Positions 9,677 through 19,302 of a stretch of DNA of 64,000 nt are shown here, piece by piece. Source of the DNA: Collimonas sp. OK307 (GTDB taxonomy: Bacteria > Pseudomonadota > Gammaproteobacteria > Burkholderiales > Burkholderiaceae_D); contig NZ_FOQI01000003.1 of assembly GCF_900113705.1 (NCBI RefSeq), positions 124,001 through 188,000 on the forward strand. The letters are read 5' to 3'. The position numbers were made by a program, and so were the translations under genes. Within the stretch, counting starts at the first letter, position 1, and each line of letters opens with the position of its first letter. Below the pieces are notes generated by a model. The model was not told the origin of the DNA and searched no databases. It saw nothing but the letters and a program-made list of their open reading frames with translations.

Positions 9677-10473
9677 CATCACCATCCAATTTGCGCGCCC
9701 TGATTGCCGAAGACGAACCGATCCTGGCGGCCGCGCTGCTGCAGGCGTTGCAACGTCTGTGGCCGGAGTTGCAGATCATTGCCAGCGTCGACAACGGCCA
9801 GGCGGTGATCGATCAAACCCTCCGGCAACGTCCCGACATCCTGTTCCTCGATATCAAGATGCCAGGGAAAACCGGGCTCGAAGCGGCCCAGGAACTGGCC
9901 GAAGAATGGCCTGAGAACGAAACATTCCCGCTGATCGTGTTTGTTACCGCCTACGACGAATACGCGATCAGCGCCTTCGAGCATGCCGCCGCCGATTACG
10001 TGCTGAAACCGATCAGCGACGCCCGCCTGGGCAAGACCATCGCCCGCCTGCAGCAACGTCTGCAACAGAATAACGACGGCCATACCGCGCTGGATAACCT
10101 GATCGGCCAGCTGCACAACATGCAGCCCAAGACCAGCGCCAGCGTCGAACCGCTGACCATGATCCGGGCCGCGGTCGGCAACCAGATCCGCATGATCCCG
10201 ATCAGCGAGGTAATCTATTTCGAAGCCACCGACAAATATATCAATGTCGTCACCGCCGACAGCGAGTCGCTGATCCGCACCAGTCTCAAGGAATTGCTGC
10301 CGCAGCTCGACAGCCGGCAGTTCTGGCAGGTGCATCGCGGCACCATCGTCAATCACCAGTCGATCCAGATGGCGATACGCGACGAAAGCGGCAAGCTGAC
10401 GCTCAAGCTGCGCGGCCGCACAGAGATGCCGACGGTGAGCCGCGTGTTTGCCCACCTGTTCCGCCAGATGTAA
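9673..10473 (+). CDS. LytTR-family response regulator
   Basis: A 266-residue regulator. The receiver domain (residues ~8-125) has the acidic pocket EDE, the phospho-acceptor Asp60 in LFLDIKMPG, and the conserved lysine in YVLKPIS. A LytTR DNA-binding domain (about 160-266) contains the IYFEATDKYINV and FWQVHRGTIVNH segments typical of the family. The start overlaps the kinase stop by ATGA. LytTR proteins usually bind paired direct repeats upstream of few target genes. No obvious target lies next to the operon, apart from the operon itself. Confidence 0.95.
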   Translation: MTSPSNLRALIAEDEPILAAALLQALQRLWPELQIIASVDNGQAVIDQTLRQRPDILFLDIKMPGKTGLEAAQELAEEWPENETFPLIVFVTAYDEYAISAFEHAAADYVLKPISDARLGKTIARLQQRLQQNNDGHTALDNLIGQLHNMQPKTSASVEPLTMIRAAVGNQIRMIPISEVIYFEATDKYINVVTADSESLIRTSLKELLPQLDSRQFWQVHRGTIVNHQSIQMAIRDESGKLTLKLRGRTEMPTVSRVFAHLFRQM

Positions 10474-10493
10474 GCAACGGTATAAGCAATACT

Positions 10494-10525
10494 CCGGGCC
10501 GCTATCCAGTGGCCCGGGCTTTTTA
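10494..10525 (+). terminator. Rho-independent terminator after the LytTR operon
   Basis: CCGGGCC (10494-10500) pairs with GGCCCGG (10511-10517) across a 10-base loop, followed by GCTTTTTAA. It lies about 20 bases after the response regulator stop. Confidence 0.85.
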
Positions 10526-10676
10526 ACTATAAAATGTCTTTTTGATAAACGTTCTATTTGGGCTGCCTCGTATTTGCGCTGCAACAAAATCTACCCCGCC
10601 GCGCCAGAAAACGCTCTCGCTACGGTAGAATGAAGTACATCCCTACCATTCAGCAAAGCGTATAAACCAATTCTCC

Positions 10677-12452
<1,776 letters not shown>

Positions 12453-12506
12453 AAGCCCGGTAAAAACCCGGTTCAACCCGCAGCTAGCCCCCATCATCGG
12501 CATGCA

Positions 12507-12542
12507 AAAGACGCCGCACCGTAAATTCGGTGCGGCGTCTTT
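12507..12542 (+). terminator. Strong rho-independent terminator after glnS
   Basis: A perfect 15-bp stem AAAGACGCCGCACCG / CGGTGCGGCGTCTTT with a 6-base loop, followed by TTATTA. The A/T ends on both sides could let it work in both directions. Confidence 0.92.
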
Positions 12543-12665
12543 ATTACTTGGCAAGCCGGTGTTACATTATCTGACCATGGGCGGCCGGAATCGGTACTGA
12601 CAAAATCGGTACTGAGAAGATTGAAATAGAAGGCAAAAAAGACGGTAAGAAAGAAGGAAGTAAGC

Positions 12666-13136
12666 GTGGAGCCAGCGGTCATACAAGTGGAAATACAGTT
12701 ACGGGGCATCAATGGCCAGGTAACGCTGCTCAGCGACCGAGTCCAGATAAAACGTGCCGGCGCCATGGCGCGGCTGACTCAATCAAGGAACCGCGATAAA
12801 GACATTCCGATTTCCGCCCTCAGCGGGGTGCGCATCGAGGTGCCCGGACTTTTGACCAATGGTTATATCCGCTTTTATTTAACCAGCGGTACGCAAAGCG
12901 ACACCACCCTCATTCGCGCCGCCAACGATGAAAACACGGTGCTGTTCAATCGCAGGCAATTCACCCAATTCGCGAATCTGAAAAGCGAGATCGAGAAAAA
13001 GATCGCAGCCTCCCAGCTGCTCACCCGTGCGCCCGTAGATTTTGAACAGTTGGACAGACTGGCAGCGCAATACAAGGCGGGACTTATCTCGCGCTCGGAA
13101 TGGATCAGCACCAAGAAAAAGCTGCTGGGACTTTAG
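12666..13136 (+). CDS. SHOCT/DUF4429-type small protein
   Basis: A 156-residue cytoplasmic protein. Residues 1-115 form a beta-rich PH-like region (IQVEIQLRGINGQVTLLSD onward). The C-terminus (about 128-156) is a SHOCT motif: QLDRLAAQYKAGLISRSEW, a short domain common at the ends of bacterial proteins. It starts with GTG, supported by AAGAAGGAAG six to sixteen bases upstream. The function is unknown; SHOCT is thought to act in oligomerisation or binding. Confidence 0.8.
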   Translation: MEPAVIQVEIQLRGINGQVTLLSDRVQIKRAGAMARLTQSRNRDKDIPISALSGVRIEVPGLLTNGYIRFYLTSGTQSDTTLIRAANDENTVLFNRRQFTQFANLKSEIEKKIAASQLLTRAPVDFEQLDRLAAQYKAGLISRSEWISTKKKLLGL

Positions 13137-13262
13137 CGTTTACTGTAATGAGACGCCGGCAGCGAACTCTTCAAGCAAGCACTATAATCACGCAAGTTCG
13201 TCACCCCCACTTAGTCACACCACCTTTCCCGAACACTCTGCAACACCAACCAAGGAACACTC

Positions 13263-13772
13263 ATGACCATCTCCATGCACAGCGCTTCGATTCCCGTTTT
13301 CAAACAGATGCTGACGGCGCTCAATGACGTATTGGCAAAGGCAGAGGCGCACGCGACCGAAAAGAAAATCGACCCTAACGCCTTCCTGCAAGCACGCCTG
13401 TTCCCGGACATGTTTCCGCTGATCCGCCAGGTACAGATCGCCGCCGATTTTGCCAAAAGCGTGCCAGCCCGCCTGGCCGGCGCCGAAGTTCCGGCATATG
13501 AAGACAACGAACAGACGTTCGCCGACCTGCATGCCCGTATCAAGAAGACATTGGCATTTATCGACGGCCTGAGCGCGGCGCAAATCGACGGCAGCGAAAC
13601 GCTCGAAATCGTATTGCGTCCTGGCACACCGAAAGAAAAGAAACTGAGCGGCCAGACTTACCTGCTGGGCTATGGCCTGCCGCAATTCTTCTTCCACGTG
13701 ACTACCGCTTATGACATCCTGCGTCACAACGGCGTGGAAATCGGCAAGCGCGATTTCATGGGTGCTTATTAA
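13263..13772 (+). CDS. DUF1993 family protein
   Basis: A 169-residue soluble helical protein that fits the DUF1993 family, whose members have a DinB-like four-helix bundle. Visible family segments are LPQFFFHVTTAYDILRHNGV near the C-terminus and the LFPDMFPLIRQVQIAADFAK helix (about 46-66). The start has AAGGAACACTC before the ATG. Its reaction is not established. Two hairpins follow the gene, so transcription probably ends here. Confidence 0.88.
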   Translation: MTISMHSASIPVFKQMLTALNDVLAKAEAHATEKKIDPNAFLQARLFPDMFPLIRQVQIAADFAKSVPARLAGAEVPAYEDNEQTFADLHARIKKTLAFIDGLSAAQIDGSETLEIVLRPGTPKEKKLSGQTYLLGYGLPQFFFHVTTAYDILRHNGVEIGKRDFMGAY

Positions 13773-13806
13773 GATTAAGCCCACTAAGTAATTGCGTAAT
13801 TCAGAA

Positions 13807-13827
13807 CCTTGAGGCTTTGCCTCAAGG
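13807..13827 (+). terminator. Hairpin after the DUF1993 gene
   Basis: CCTTGAGG / CCTCAAGG is a perfect 8-bp stem with a 5-base loop. It has no T run, so it may protect the mRNA 3' end or act together with the next hairpin. Confidence 0.5.
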
Positions 13828-13834
13828 GGCATTC

Positions 13835-13864
13835 TGGCGCGACTGTTGACGCGCCATTTTTTTT
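13835..13864 (+). terminator. Rho-independent terminator after the DUF1993 gene
   Basis: TGGCGCG / CGCGCCA, a 7-bp perfect stem with an 8-base loop, followed by eight T. It separates the DUF1993 gene from the TetR promoter region. Confidence 0.9.
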
Positions 13865-13871
13865 GATTTAA

Positions 13872-13904
13872 GGTGAACATGTTCACTAAAGGTTCATGTT
13901 CACC
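13872..13904 (+). promoter_or_regulatory. Palindromic operator of the TetR regulator
   Basis: GTGAACATGTTCAC (13873-13886) is a perfect 14-bp palindrome. Its left half, GGTGAACATG (13872-13881), recurs inverted and perfect as CATGTTCACC (13895-13904). The cluster lies 40-72 bases before the TetR start, where the promoter should be. TetR-family repressors typically bind such palindromes and repress their own gene and its neighbour. Confidence 0.7.
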
Positions 13905-13943
13905 GAACCATGAGATTCAAGAGATCAAAAGAGAAAGCGCCTA

Positions 13944-14564
13944 ATGATGCTTAGGGAAAATCAGAAAGCAAATCGCAGAGATCTTCAGAAAGAAGAAACC
14001 CGGCGCCTGATCCTGGAATCTGCCTACGCCCTCTTTCAACAGCATGGGTACGACCTGACCACGATGCGCCAGTTGGCTAGCCACTGCGGAGTTGGCCTCG
14101 GCACCCTTTTCAAACACTTCCCGGACAAGCCTGCCATTTTGGTAGCGGCCTTCGAGGAAGATATCGGGGCGATACTTGCCCGCGCATTCAAGACATTACC
14201 CAAGAGAGATATCCACCTGCAGCTAAAGCATGTCCTTTCGGATATTTACGGTTATTACGCCAAAAACCAGTCGCTTTCCAGGGTTCTGGTGAAAGAATCG
14301 CTATTTCTTACAGGGCCGGCCGGTCAGATTGTGCATGCGCAAACGATGGCATTCCTGGAGAAAATCGGCCTCCTGTTTATCGGCGCAGCGCAAAGAAAAG
14401 AAATAGCACCGATCGGCGACGTCACGGAAGTCGCCATTGGTTTCTGGTCTTTTTACTTGCTGGGTTTGACGGTCGGTCTTCGAGATAGCGAATTCAAGGT
14501 GGATACGCAAGCGGCAATGGTCAGCACACTACTGCAATCCCACTACCCTCTTTTGACAAAATGA
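13944..14564 (+). CDS. TetR family transcriptional regulator
   Basis: A 206-residue regulator with an N-terminal TetR helix-turn-helix (about 17-62): TRRLILESAYALFQQHGYD followed by TTMRQLASHCGVGLGTLFKHFPDK. The C-terminal ligand-binding region is helical. A second ATG three bases on could equally be the start. The palindromic operator upstream suggests autorepression. The UGT-type glycosyltransferase gene starts 28 bases after its stop, so the two are probably co-transcribed and the ligand may be the glycosyl acceptor. That last point is inference. Confidence 0.92.
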   Translation: MMLRENQKANRRDLQKEETRRLILESAYALFQQHGYDLTTMRQLASHCGVGLGTLFKHFPDKPAILVAAFEEDIGAILARAFKTLPKRDIHLQLKHVLSDIYGYYAKNQSLSRVLVKESLFLTGPAGQIVHAQTMAFLEKIGLLFIGAAQRKEIAPIGDVTEVAIGFWSFYLLGLTVGLRDSEFKVDTQAAMVSTLLQSHYPLLTK

Positions 14565-14592
14565 TGTGCAAACCGGATAAGGAAGATACGCA

Positions 14593-15843
14593 ATGAAAAT
14601 CGGGATGCAGAGTTGGGGAAGCGACGGCGATATCCTGCCATTCCTGGCATTGGCGGAAGGCTTGCAGGCTGCCGGTCATCAGGTGACAGTAGCCTATACC
14701 AGCGTAGACAACAAGGACTACTCTGCATATTCAACGGCAGGAGGTTTCAATTCTTTCAAAGCGTTTGACGAGTTTACAGTCGGCATGAACGAAGCCATGG
14801 AGGCGATTGTCCGGACCAATGATCCGATGAAGCAGTTCATGTTCGTGATGGATAAATTTTTCAATCCCGCCGTGGAAGCGATGTACCAGGCATCCCACAA
14901 ACTTTGCACTGAAAATGACATCGTGATCGGTCACATGATGAGTCACACGTTGCTTACCGCAGCAGAAAAAACCGGCTGCCCACGCGTGGTAGTTGCGTTC
15001 GCTCCCTTGGCGATTCGCACCAAATATATTCCTTTGTTCGGCCCCAATCTAGGATCGGTTTTGAATCCGCTGACGTGGATGCTAGGTGACTATGTAGGAA
15101 GGAAGAAATTGTTTTCTTTGGCTGAAAACATTCGCAGACGTGAGGGTCTTCTTCCTCTCGAAAGCATGCAGAAGCAGCTATATGAATCGAAAGACCTGAC
15201 TTTGATTGCATCCAGCCCGACCCTCACCGCCCGGCGGCAGGATTGGGGGGATCATATTCAAATTTGCGGCGACCTGAATTTCCCTGCATCGGATCGCCAT
15301 ATTCCGGCACCAGAAGGAATGGAGGCATTTATTTATTCAGGCGCACCGCCAATTTATATGACATTCGGTTCGCTGGCTCCATTCCACAGTGAGCAAACAG
15401 ATCAAATAATGTTCGACGCTATCGAGCAAGCCGGATGTCGTGCCGTGATTCAGTCAGCCTGGAGCGGGAAACAATCCCCGAACATATTCAGATGTAGCCA
15501 GGCGCCGCATGCCAAGGTGTTCCCGCACTGCTCAGCCATAGTGCATCACGGTGGCGCAGGTACGACCCATTCGTCATTGCGCGCAGGTCGCCCGTCCATT
15601 GTGGTGGAACATGCTTTTGACCAGATTTTTTGGGGGCGTGAATTGCAAAGGATCGGCGCAGGAGGCAAGGTCTTGCACCGCAATACACTCACAACGGATC
15701 AACTTGCCAGTGCGATCAACTCTACTCTCCATTCGAGTGATATGAAGAATAAGGCAAACGAACTAGGAACAATAATGCAGCGCGAGGATGGCGTAAAAAC
15801 AGCTGTGGAGCTTATCGAGAAAAAATTTCAAGCACAAAATTAA
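14593..15843 (+). CDS. UGT-type glycosyltransferase (GT1 family)
   Basis: A 416-residue GT-B enzyme. The N-terminus MKIGMQSWGSDGDILPFLAL matches the acceptor-binding start of bacterial GT1 enzymes such as sterol and macrolide glucosyltransferases. The C-terminal donor-binding signature is FPHCSAIVHHGGAGTTHSSLRAG and continues to VVEHAFDQIFWG. It should transfer a sugar from a nucleotide sugar to a small hydrophobic acceptor in the cytoplasm. AAGGAAG precedes the ATG. Pairing with a TetR regulator suggests an inducible detoxification or self-protection function; the acceptor cannot be read from the sequence. Confidence 0.88.
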   Translation: MKIGMQSWGSDGDILPFLALAEGLQAAGHQVTVAYTSVDNKDYSAYSTAGGFNSFKAFDEFTVGMNEAMEAIVRTNDPMKQFMFVMDKFFNPAVEAMYQASHKLCTENDIVIGHMMSHTLLTAAEKTGCPRVVVAFAPLAIRTKYIPLFGPNLGSVLNPLTWMLGDYVGRKKLFSLAENIRRREGLLPLESMQKQLYESKDLTLIASSPTLTARRQDWGDHIQICGDLNFPASDRHIPAPEGMEAFIYSGAPPIYMTFGSLAPFHSEQTDQIMFDAIEQAGCRAVIQSAWSGKQSPNIFRCSQAPHAKVFPHCSAIVHHGGAGTTHSSLRAGRPSIVVEHAFDQIFWGRELQRIGAGGKVLHRNTLTTDQLASAINSTLHSSDMKNKANELGTIMQREDGVKTAVELIEKKFQAQN

Positions 15844-15934
15844 TTCCAGAGGAAGTTTCAGCCTCGCCCATATCCTCGTTTGGCCGATAGTTCACAGTCG
15901 TTGTCGCCACGCCAATTGTAGCGAGATCCCGGTT

Positions 15935-16336
15935 TTACCCTTGTTGTGCGGCGTCACGCTGAAGCATCTGGCCCATCAATTCGTGAATTTTGTTGACAGC
16001 CTTTAGCGGGCGAATCATCACCTTGAAGTGTGTAATCAAACCCTTGTCGTTCCACCTGATCATGTCCACACCATTGATCAGGATGCCGTCACAGGTTGTT
16101 TGGAACTCCAACACCGCTGAATCAGGGCCGAGCCATTCATTCAGGTATTGGAACGTGCCGTTATTTAAGACATGCAAGGCGGCGGCAAGGTATTTGATCG
16201 TGATCGCATTGCCACTTTGGGGCGTGTGAACAACCGGTGATTCGAAGACCACATCATCGGCGAGCAATGCTTTCAAGGAAGCGATGTCGCGCGACTTGAT
16301 AATCTCGTGCCAGCGCTCAATTGTGGAATATGCCAT
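15935..16336 (-). CDS. SnoaL/NTF2-like domain protein
   Basis: A 133-residue protein with the NTF2-like pattern: an N-terminal helix pair (IERWHEIIKSRDIASLKALL), then beta strands with FESPVVHTPQSG and a C-terminal VDMIRWNDKGLITHFKVMIR stretch. Such proteins are cone-shaped small-molecule-binding or isomerase-like proteins. I took the ATG at 16336 (GAGAAG upstream) rather than a GTG four codons earlier. The function is unknown. Confidence 0.85.
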   Translation of the reverse strand: MAYSTIERWHEIIKSRDIASLKALLADDVVFESPVVHTPQSGNAITIKYLAAALHVLNNGTFQYLNEWLGPDSAVLEFQTTCDGILINGVDMIRWNDKGLITHFKVMIRPLKAVNKIHELMGQMLQRDAAQQG

Positions 16337-16408
16337 GCTACTTCTCACTTATCTTAGACAGCGATTGGTGGTTGAAGGTTACGGGCGACACCATTTGACG
16401 CTCCATCG

Positions 16409-16813
16409 TCACTCCGCAATCTCATCATAACCTCGTCCAAGAAATTGAACCAAACAAAAACCGTTGCCGAAGGGATCCGCCATGAGTGCGAGCCGCCCCC
16501 ACTTGTGCGTGGCGACGGGCTCCTCAAGCTGCGCTCCGGCTGAGACCGCCTTCTGAACTGCAGATTCGATGTCTTCAACGACAAAATCGAGATGGACTGG
16601 CGTCCAGTGGCGGTCGTAAGTACGGCGCTGAGCGGTTGCGCCCGATGCTTGCGTTCCTTGCGCTTTGACCAAGAGATAGATCGGCGCGGAGCTCCCCAAC
16701 ATTTCTACGCCGCTGACGCCGAAACGTCGACCGACCGTTAATCCAAACGACGCCTCGTAGAAGCGAATTGCCTTCTCAATGCTGTCAACATCGATGTTCA
16801 CGAGAAGTTCCAT
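16409..16813 (-). CDS. VOC (glyoxalase/bleomycin resistance) family protein
   Basis: A 134-residue protein with two beta-alpha-beta-beta-beta units: VDSIEKAIRFYEASFGLTVGRR at the start, and PVHLDFVVEDIESAVQKAV followed by LMADPFGNGFCLVQF at the end. Metal ligands could be His in PVHLDF and Glu/Gln residues, but the class of reaction cannot be decided from sequence. I start at the ATG at 16813 because the beta-1 strand MELLVNIDV begins there and an AGGGGG run lies upstream. It ends 72 bases before the start of the SnoaL-like gene on the same strand, so they may be co-transcribed. Confidence 0.85.
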   Translation of the reverse strand: MELLVNIDVDSIEKAIRFYEASFGLTVGRRFGVSGVEMLGSSAPIYLLVKAQGTQASGATAQRRTYDRHWTPVHLDFVVEDIESAVQKAVSAGAQLEEPVATHKWGRLALMADPFGNGFCLVQFLGRGYDEIAE

Positions 16814-16904
16814 TGCCGCTGCCCCCTGTCGCCTGTCGCCTGACAATCATGGTGCGAAGCACGCGTCCGCACATTAGCAATGATACGGATGCCTTAGAGC
16901 CGCC

Positions 16905-17816
16905 TCAAACCAGCAAACGTTCCTCCGCATCCAGCATCTCGCTCATATCCAGGCGCAATCGCTCGATCGGTGCCGCCAGTCGTCCCGGCGCGCGAGCATG
17001 CACCAGCCATGTATTCACGCCGGCCTTGAATTCCGGCACTTGCAACACCCGCAACTGATCGCGAAAAGCACTGCGCGCCAAGGCGCCAGGCATGACCATG
17101 CCGATGCCGACGCCGCGCGCCACCAACGACAATTGCAGCTCAGTGCCGAAGGCTTCGACCGCAACATCGACCGGCAAACGGGCTGCGTCCAGCGTATTGC
17201 GGATTGAGCGACGTATGCCGCAGCCATCCTGGTTCAGGACCCAGGCTTGCGATGCCAGTTCCCGCAAAGACAAGCGGCCTTCGCTCAATCCCGCATCACG
17301 GTGCGCCACGATCACCGGCATCTGGTGGCTAAGCAAATGTGTTGTCAACGTACTGGGCGGCATCACGTCGTCCGGCAACACCACCGCTGCGGCATCGATC
17401 GTATTGCTTTCCAACAAAGTCAGCAAGGTCGGCGACCAGCCGGTAGTGATGCGCAAGGTCAGTTTGGCGAATTCTGTGCGTAAACGGTCAATCGGGTGAG
17501 TCAGGGCCAATTCAGCCAGAAACGGCGCCACACCCAGACGAAACTCACCGCTTGCCTCCGAACCGGGTTCTACGCCAGCCAGCAAATCCGCAACCGATCC
17601 CAGCACACGGCGGCCACGCTGATATACCTCGCGGCCGGCAGCGGTAGGTTTTAGCGGTTTCGACTGACGCTCCAGCAAGGCGACTCCCAACCTGTCCTCC
17701 AGGCTTTGGACACGCCGGCTGATGCCTGGCTGGGTCAGATGCAGGCGGGTTGCAGCTGCAACAATCGAGCCGGTCTCGACGACGGCCACGAAAGCCTCGA
17801 TATCATGAGTATTCAC
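16905..17816 (-). CDS. LysR family regulator, divergent from MFS exporter
   Basis: A 303-residue LysR regulator. The N-terminal winged helix (residues 1-60) carries DIEAFVAVVETGSIVAAAT and LTQPGISRRVQSLEDRLG. The C-terminal co-inducer domain follows (about 90-290). It is transcribed away from the MFS transporter at 17956, with a 139-base shared intergenic region. This suggests that it controls the transporter and itself, with a transporter substrate or related compound as co-inducer. Confidence 0.93.
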   Translation of the reverse strand: MNTHDIEAFVAVVETGSIVAAATRLHLTQPGISRRVQSLEDRLGVALLERQSKPLKPTAAGREVYQRGRRVLGSVADLLAGVEPGSEASGEFRLGVAPFLAELALTHPIDRLRTEFAKLTLRITTGWSPTLLTLLESNTIDAAAVVLPDDVMPPSTLTTHLLSHQMPVIVAHRDAGLSEGRLSLRELASQAWVLNQDGCGIRRSIRNTLDAARLPVDVAVEAFGTELQLSLVARGVGIGMVMPGALARSAFRDQLRVLQVPEFKAGVNTWLVHARAPGRLAAPIERLRLDMSEMLDAEERLLV

Positions 17817-17834
17817 AACAAACTCGCATAATAG

Positions 17835-17843
17835 TTATGATAA
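17835..17843. promoter_or_regulatory. Short AT-rich dyad between LysR and MFS genes
   Basis: TTATGATAA is a small perfect dyad in an AT-rich patch (17828-17850) of the divergent intergenic region, where a LysR recognition site is expected. Support is weak because such short AT dyads are common by chance. Confidence 0.25.
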
Positions 17844-17955
17844 TAATTCACTTGTAGCATAAAGATTGCGGCTGCACAATCACCTCATTGAAATCCGCTT
17901 GCCAGGGATAGGACTACGCCGCTCCCGCTGCAAGCCATGCCAAGCGAAGAACGCC

Positions 17956-19215
17956 ATGAACGCACCCTTGCCTCCCAATGCCGCCTACCCTGCCGCGCCG
18001 GCTATCACCGCACGCGCCGCCAATGGCGGTATCCCAGCCACTCTGCAAATATTGTTTGCCGCCGCAGTAGGCATCACCGTCATTAATCTGTTCGCAACCC
18101 AAACCCTGATCGCCCCGATCGCGGCTGCGCTCGGCCTGGATTCCCGCCTGAGCGGTATGGTCGCCATGCTGCCGCAACTGGGTTATGCCGCCGGTCTGAT
18201 CCTGCTGGTGCCGCTGGCCGACCTGCTGGAAAACCGCCAACTGATCGTGCGTCTGCTGGCTTGCTGCGCGCTGGCATTGGCGGCGGCGACTATATCAACT
18301 TCCGGTTGGATATTCCTGCTGGCGATCTTCCTCGCGGGCAGTGCCTCAAGCGCGATCCAGATCATGGTGCCGTTGGCGGCGCTGCTGGCTTGCGAAGCAC
18401 ACCGCGGCAAAGTGGTCGGTAATGTGATGAGTGGGCTGATGCTGGGCATTCTGCTATCTCGCCCCCTGGCTAGTTTACTGGTGGATCTCGGCGGCTGGCG
18501 CTTGCTGTACCTGGTGCTGACCGCATCGGTAGCCTTGGTGGCAGCCACTTTGAGCCGCACGCTGCCAACCCGGCAACCGGTTGCCGGCCTGTCTTACCTG
18601 GCCTTGATCAGTTCCCTGTGGAATTTGCTGCTGAGCCAGCCGGTCCTGCGCCGACGCGCGCTGACGGCAGCATTGGCGATGGCAACCTTTAGTTTGTTCT
18701 GGACCGCGGTTGCGTTGCTTTTAACGCAGTCGCCCTTTAATCTGAATCAACGCCATATCGCCCTGTTCGCGCTGGCCGGGGTGGCCGGAGCCGTCGCAGC
18801 GCCGCTCGCCGGCCGCATCGGCGACCGCGGCTGGACTCGGCCCGCCAGCCTGGCCGCGCATCTGCTGATGATCGCGGCATTGCTGCTGGCGGGTGTCGCC
18901 GGCGCCGGTTGGGGCGGCTTTACGATCGCCGACCATCCGCTGCTTGCAATCGGCCTGCTGGTACTTGCCGCCATCGCCCTGGATGCCGGCGTCACCACTG
19001 ATCAGACTTTGGGCCGGCGCGCCATCAACCTGTTGCAGCCGGAAGCGCGCGGACGCTTGAACGGTTTATTCGTCGGTATCTTTTTTGTCGGCGGCGCGCT
19101 CGGTGCGGCTAGCGCCGCGCTAGCCTGGGCCAACGGCGGCTGGACTGCAGTCTGCCTGCTTGGCATCGCTTATGCGGTTACAACGCTGGTGATTGGCGCG
19201 TTGCAGAAACATTGA
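17956..19215 (+). CDS. MFS transporter
   Basis: A 419-residue inner-membrane transporter of the major facilitator superfamily with about twelve hydrophobic segments. The loop 2-3 motif appears as LVPLADLLENRQLIVR, and an equivalent half follows in the second domain (PLAGRIGDRGWTRPASLAA). The ATG at 17956 is preferred to an upstream TTG at 17866, which would add 30 polar residues. The divergent LysR gene probably regulates it. An efflux role is likely from the family, but the substrate is unknown. Confidence 0.9.
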   Translation: MNAPLPPNAAYPAAPAITARAANGGIPATLQILFAAAVGITVINLFATQTLIAPIAAALGLDSRLSGMVAMLPQLGYAAGLILLVPLADLLENRQLIVRLLACCALALAAATISTSGWIFLLAIFLAGSASSAIQIMVPLAALLACEAHRGKVVGNVMSGLMLGILLSRPLASLLVDLGGWRLLYLVLTASVALVAATLSRTLPTRQPVAGLSYLALISSLWNLLLSQPVLRRRALTAALAMATFSLFWTAVALLLTQSPFNLNQRHIALFALAGVAGAVAAPLAGRIGDRGWTRPASLAAHLLMIAALLLAGVAGAGWGGFTIADHPLLAIGLLVLAAIALDAGVTTDQTLGRRAINLLQPEARGRLNGLFVGIFFVGGALGAASAALAWANGGWTAVCLLGIAYAVTTLVIGALQKH

Positions 19216-19220
19216 GTTAT

Positions 19221-19258
19221 AAAAAAACTGCGCAAGGTAGACCCTTGCGCAGTTTTTT
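19221..19258. terminator. Bidirectional terminator between MFS and uracil permease genes
   Basis: ACTGCGCAAGG / CCTTGCGCAGT is an 11-bp perfect stem bordered by A7 on the left and T6 on the right. It lies between two convergent genes and can terminate both. Confidence 0.9.
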
Positions 19259-19302
19259 ATGAGTGAACACGGGTGAACAAAACGCCAAGCTTAACTTATA
19301 GC

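Noticed and set aside
9679-10587. 302-codon open frame on the minus strand
   Set aside because: Antisense to the LytTR response regulator; the real gene is clear on the plus strand.
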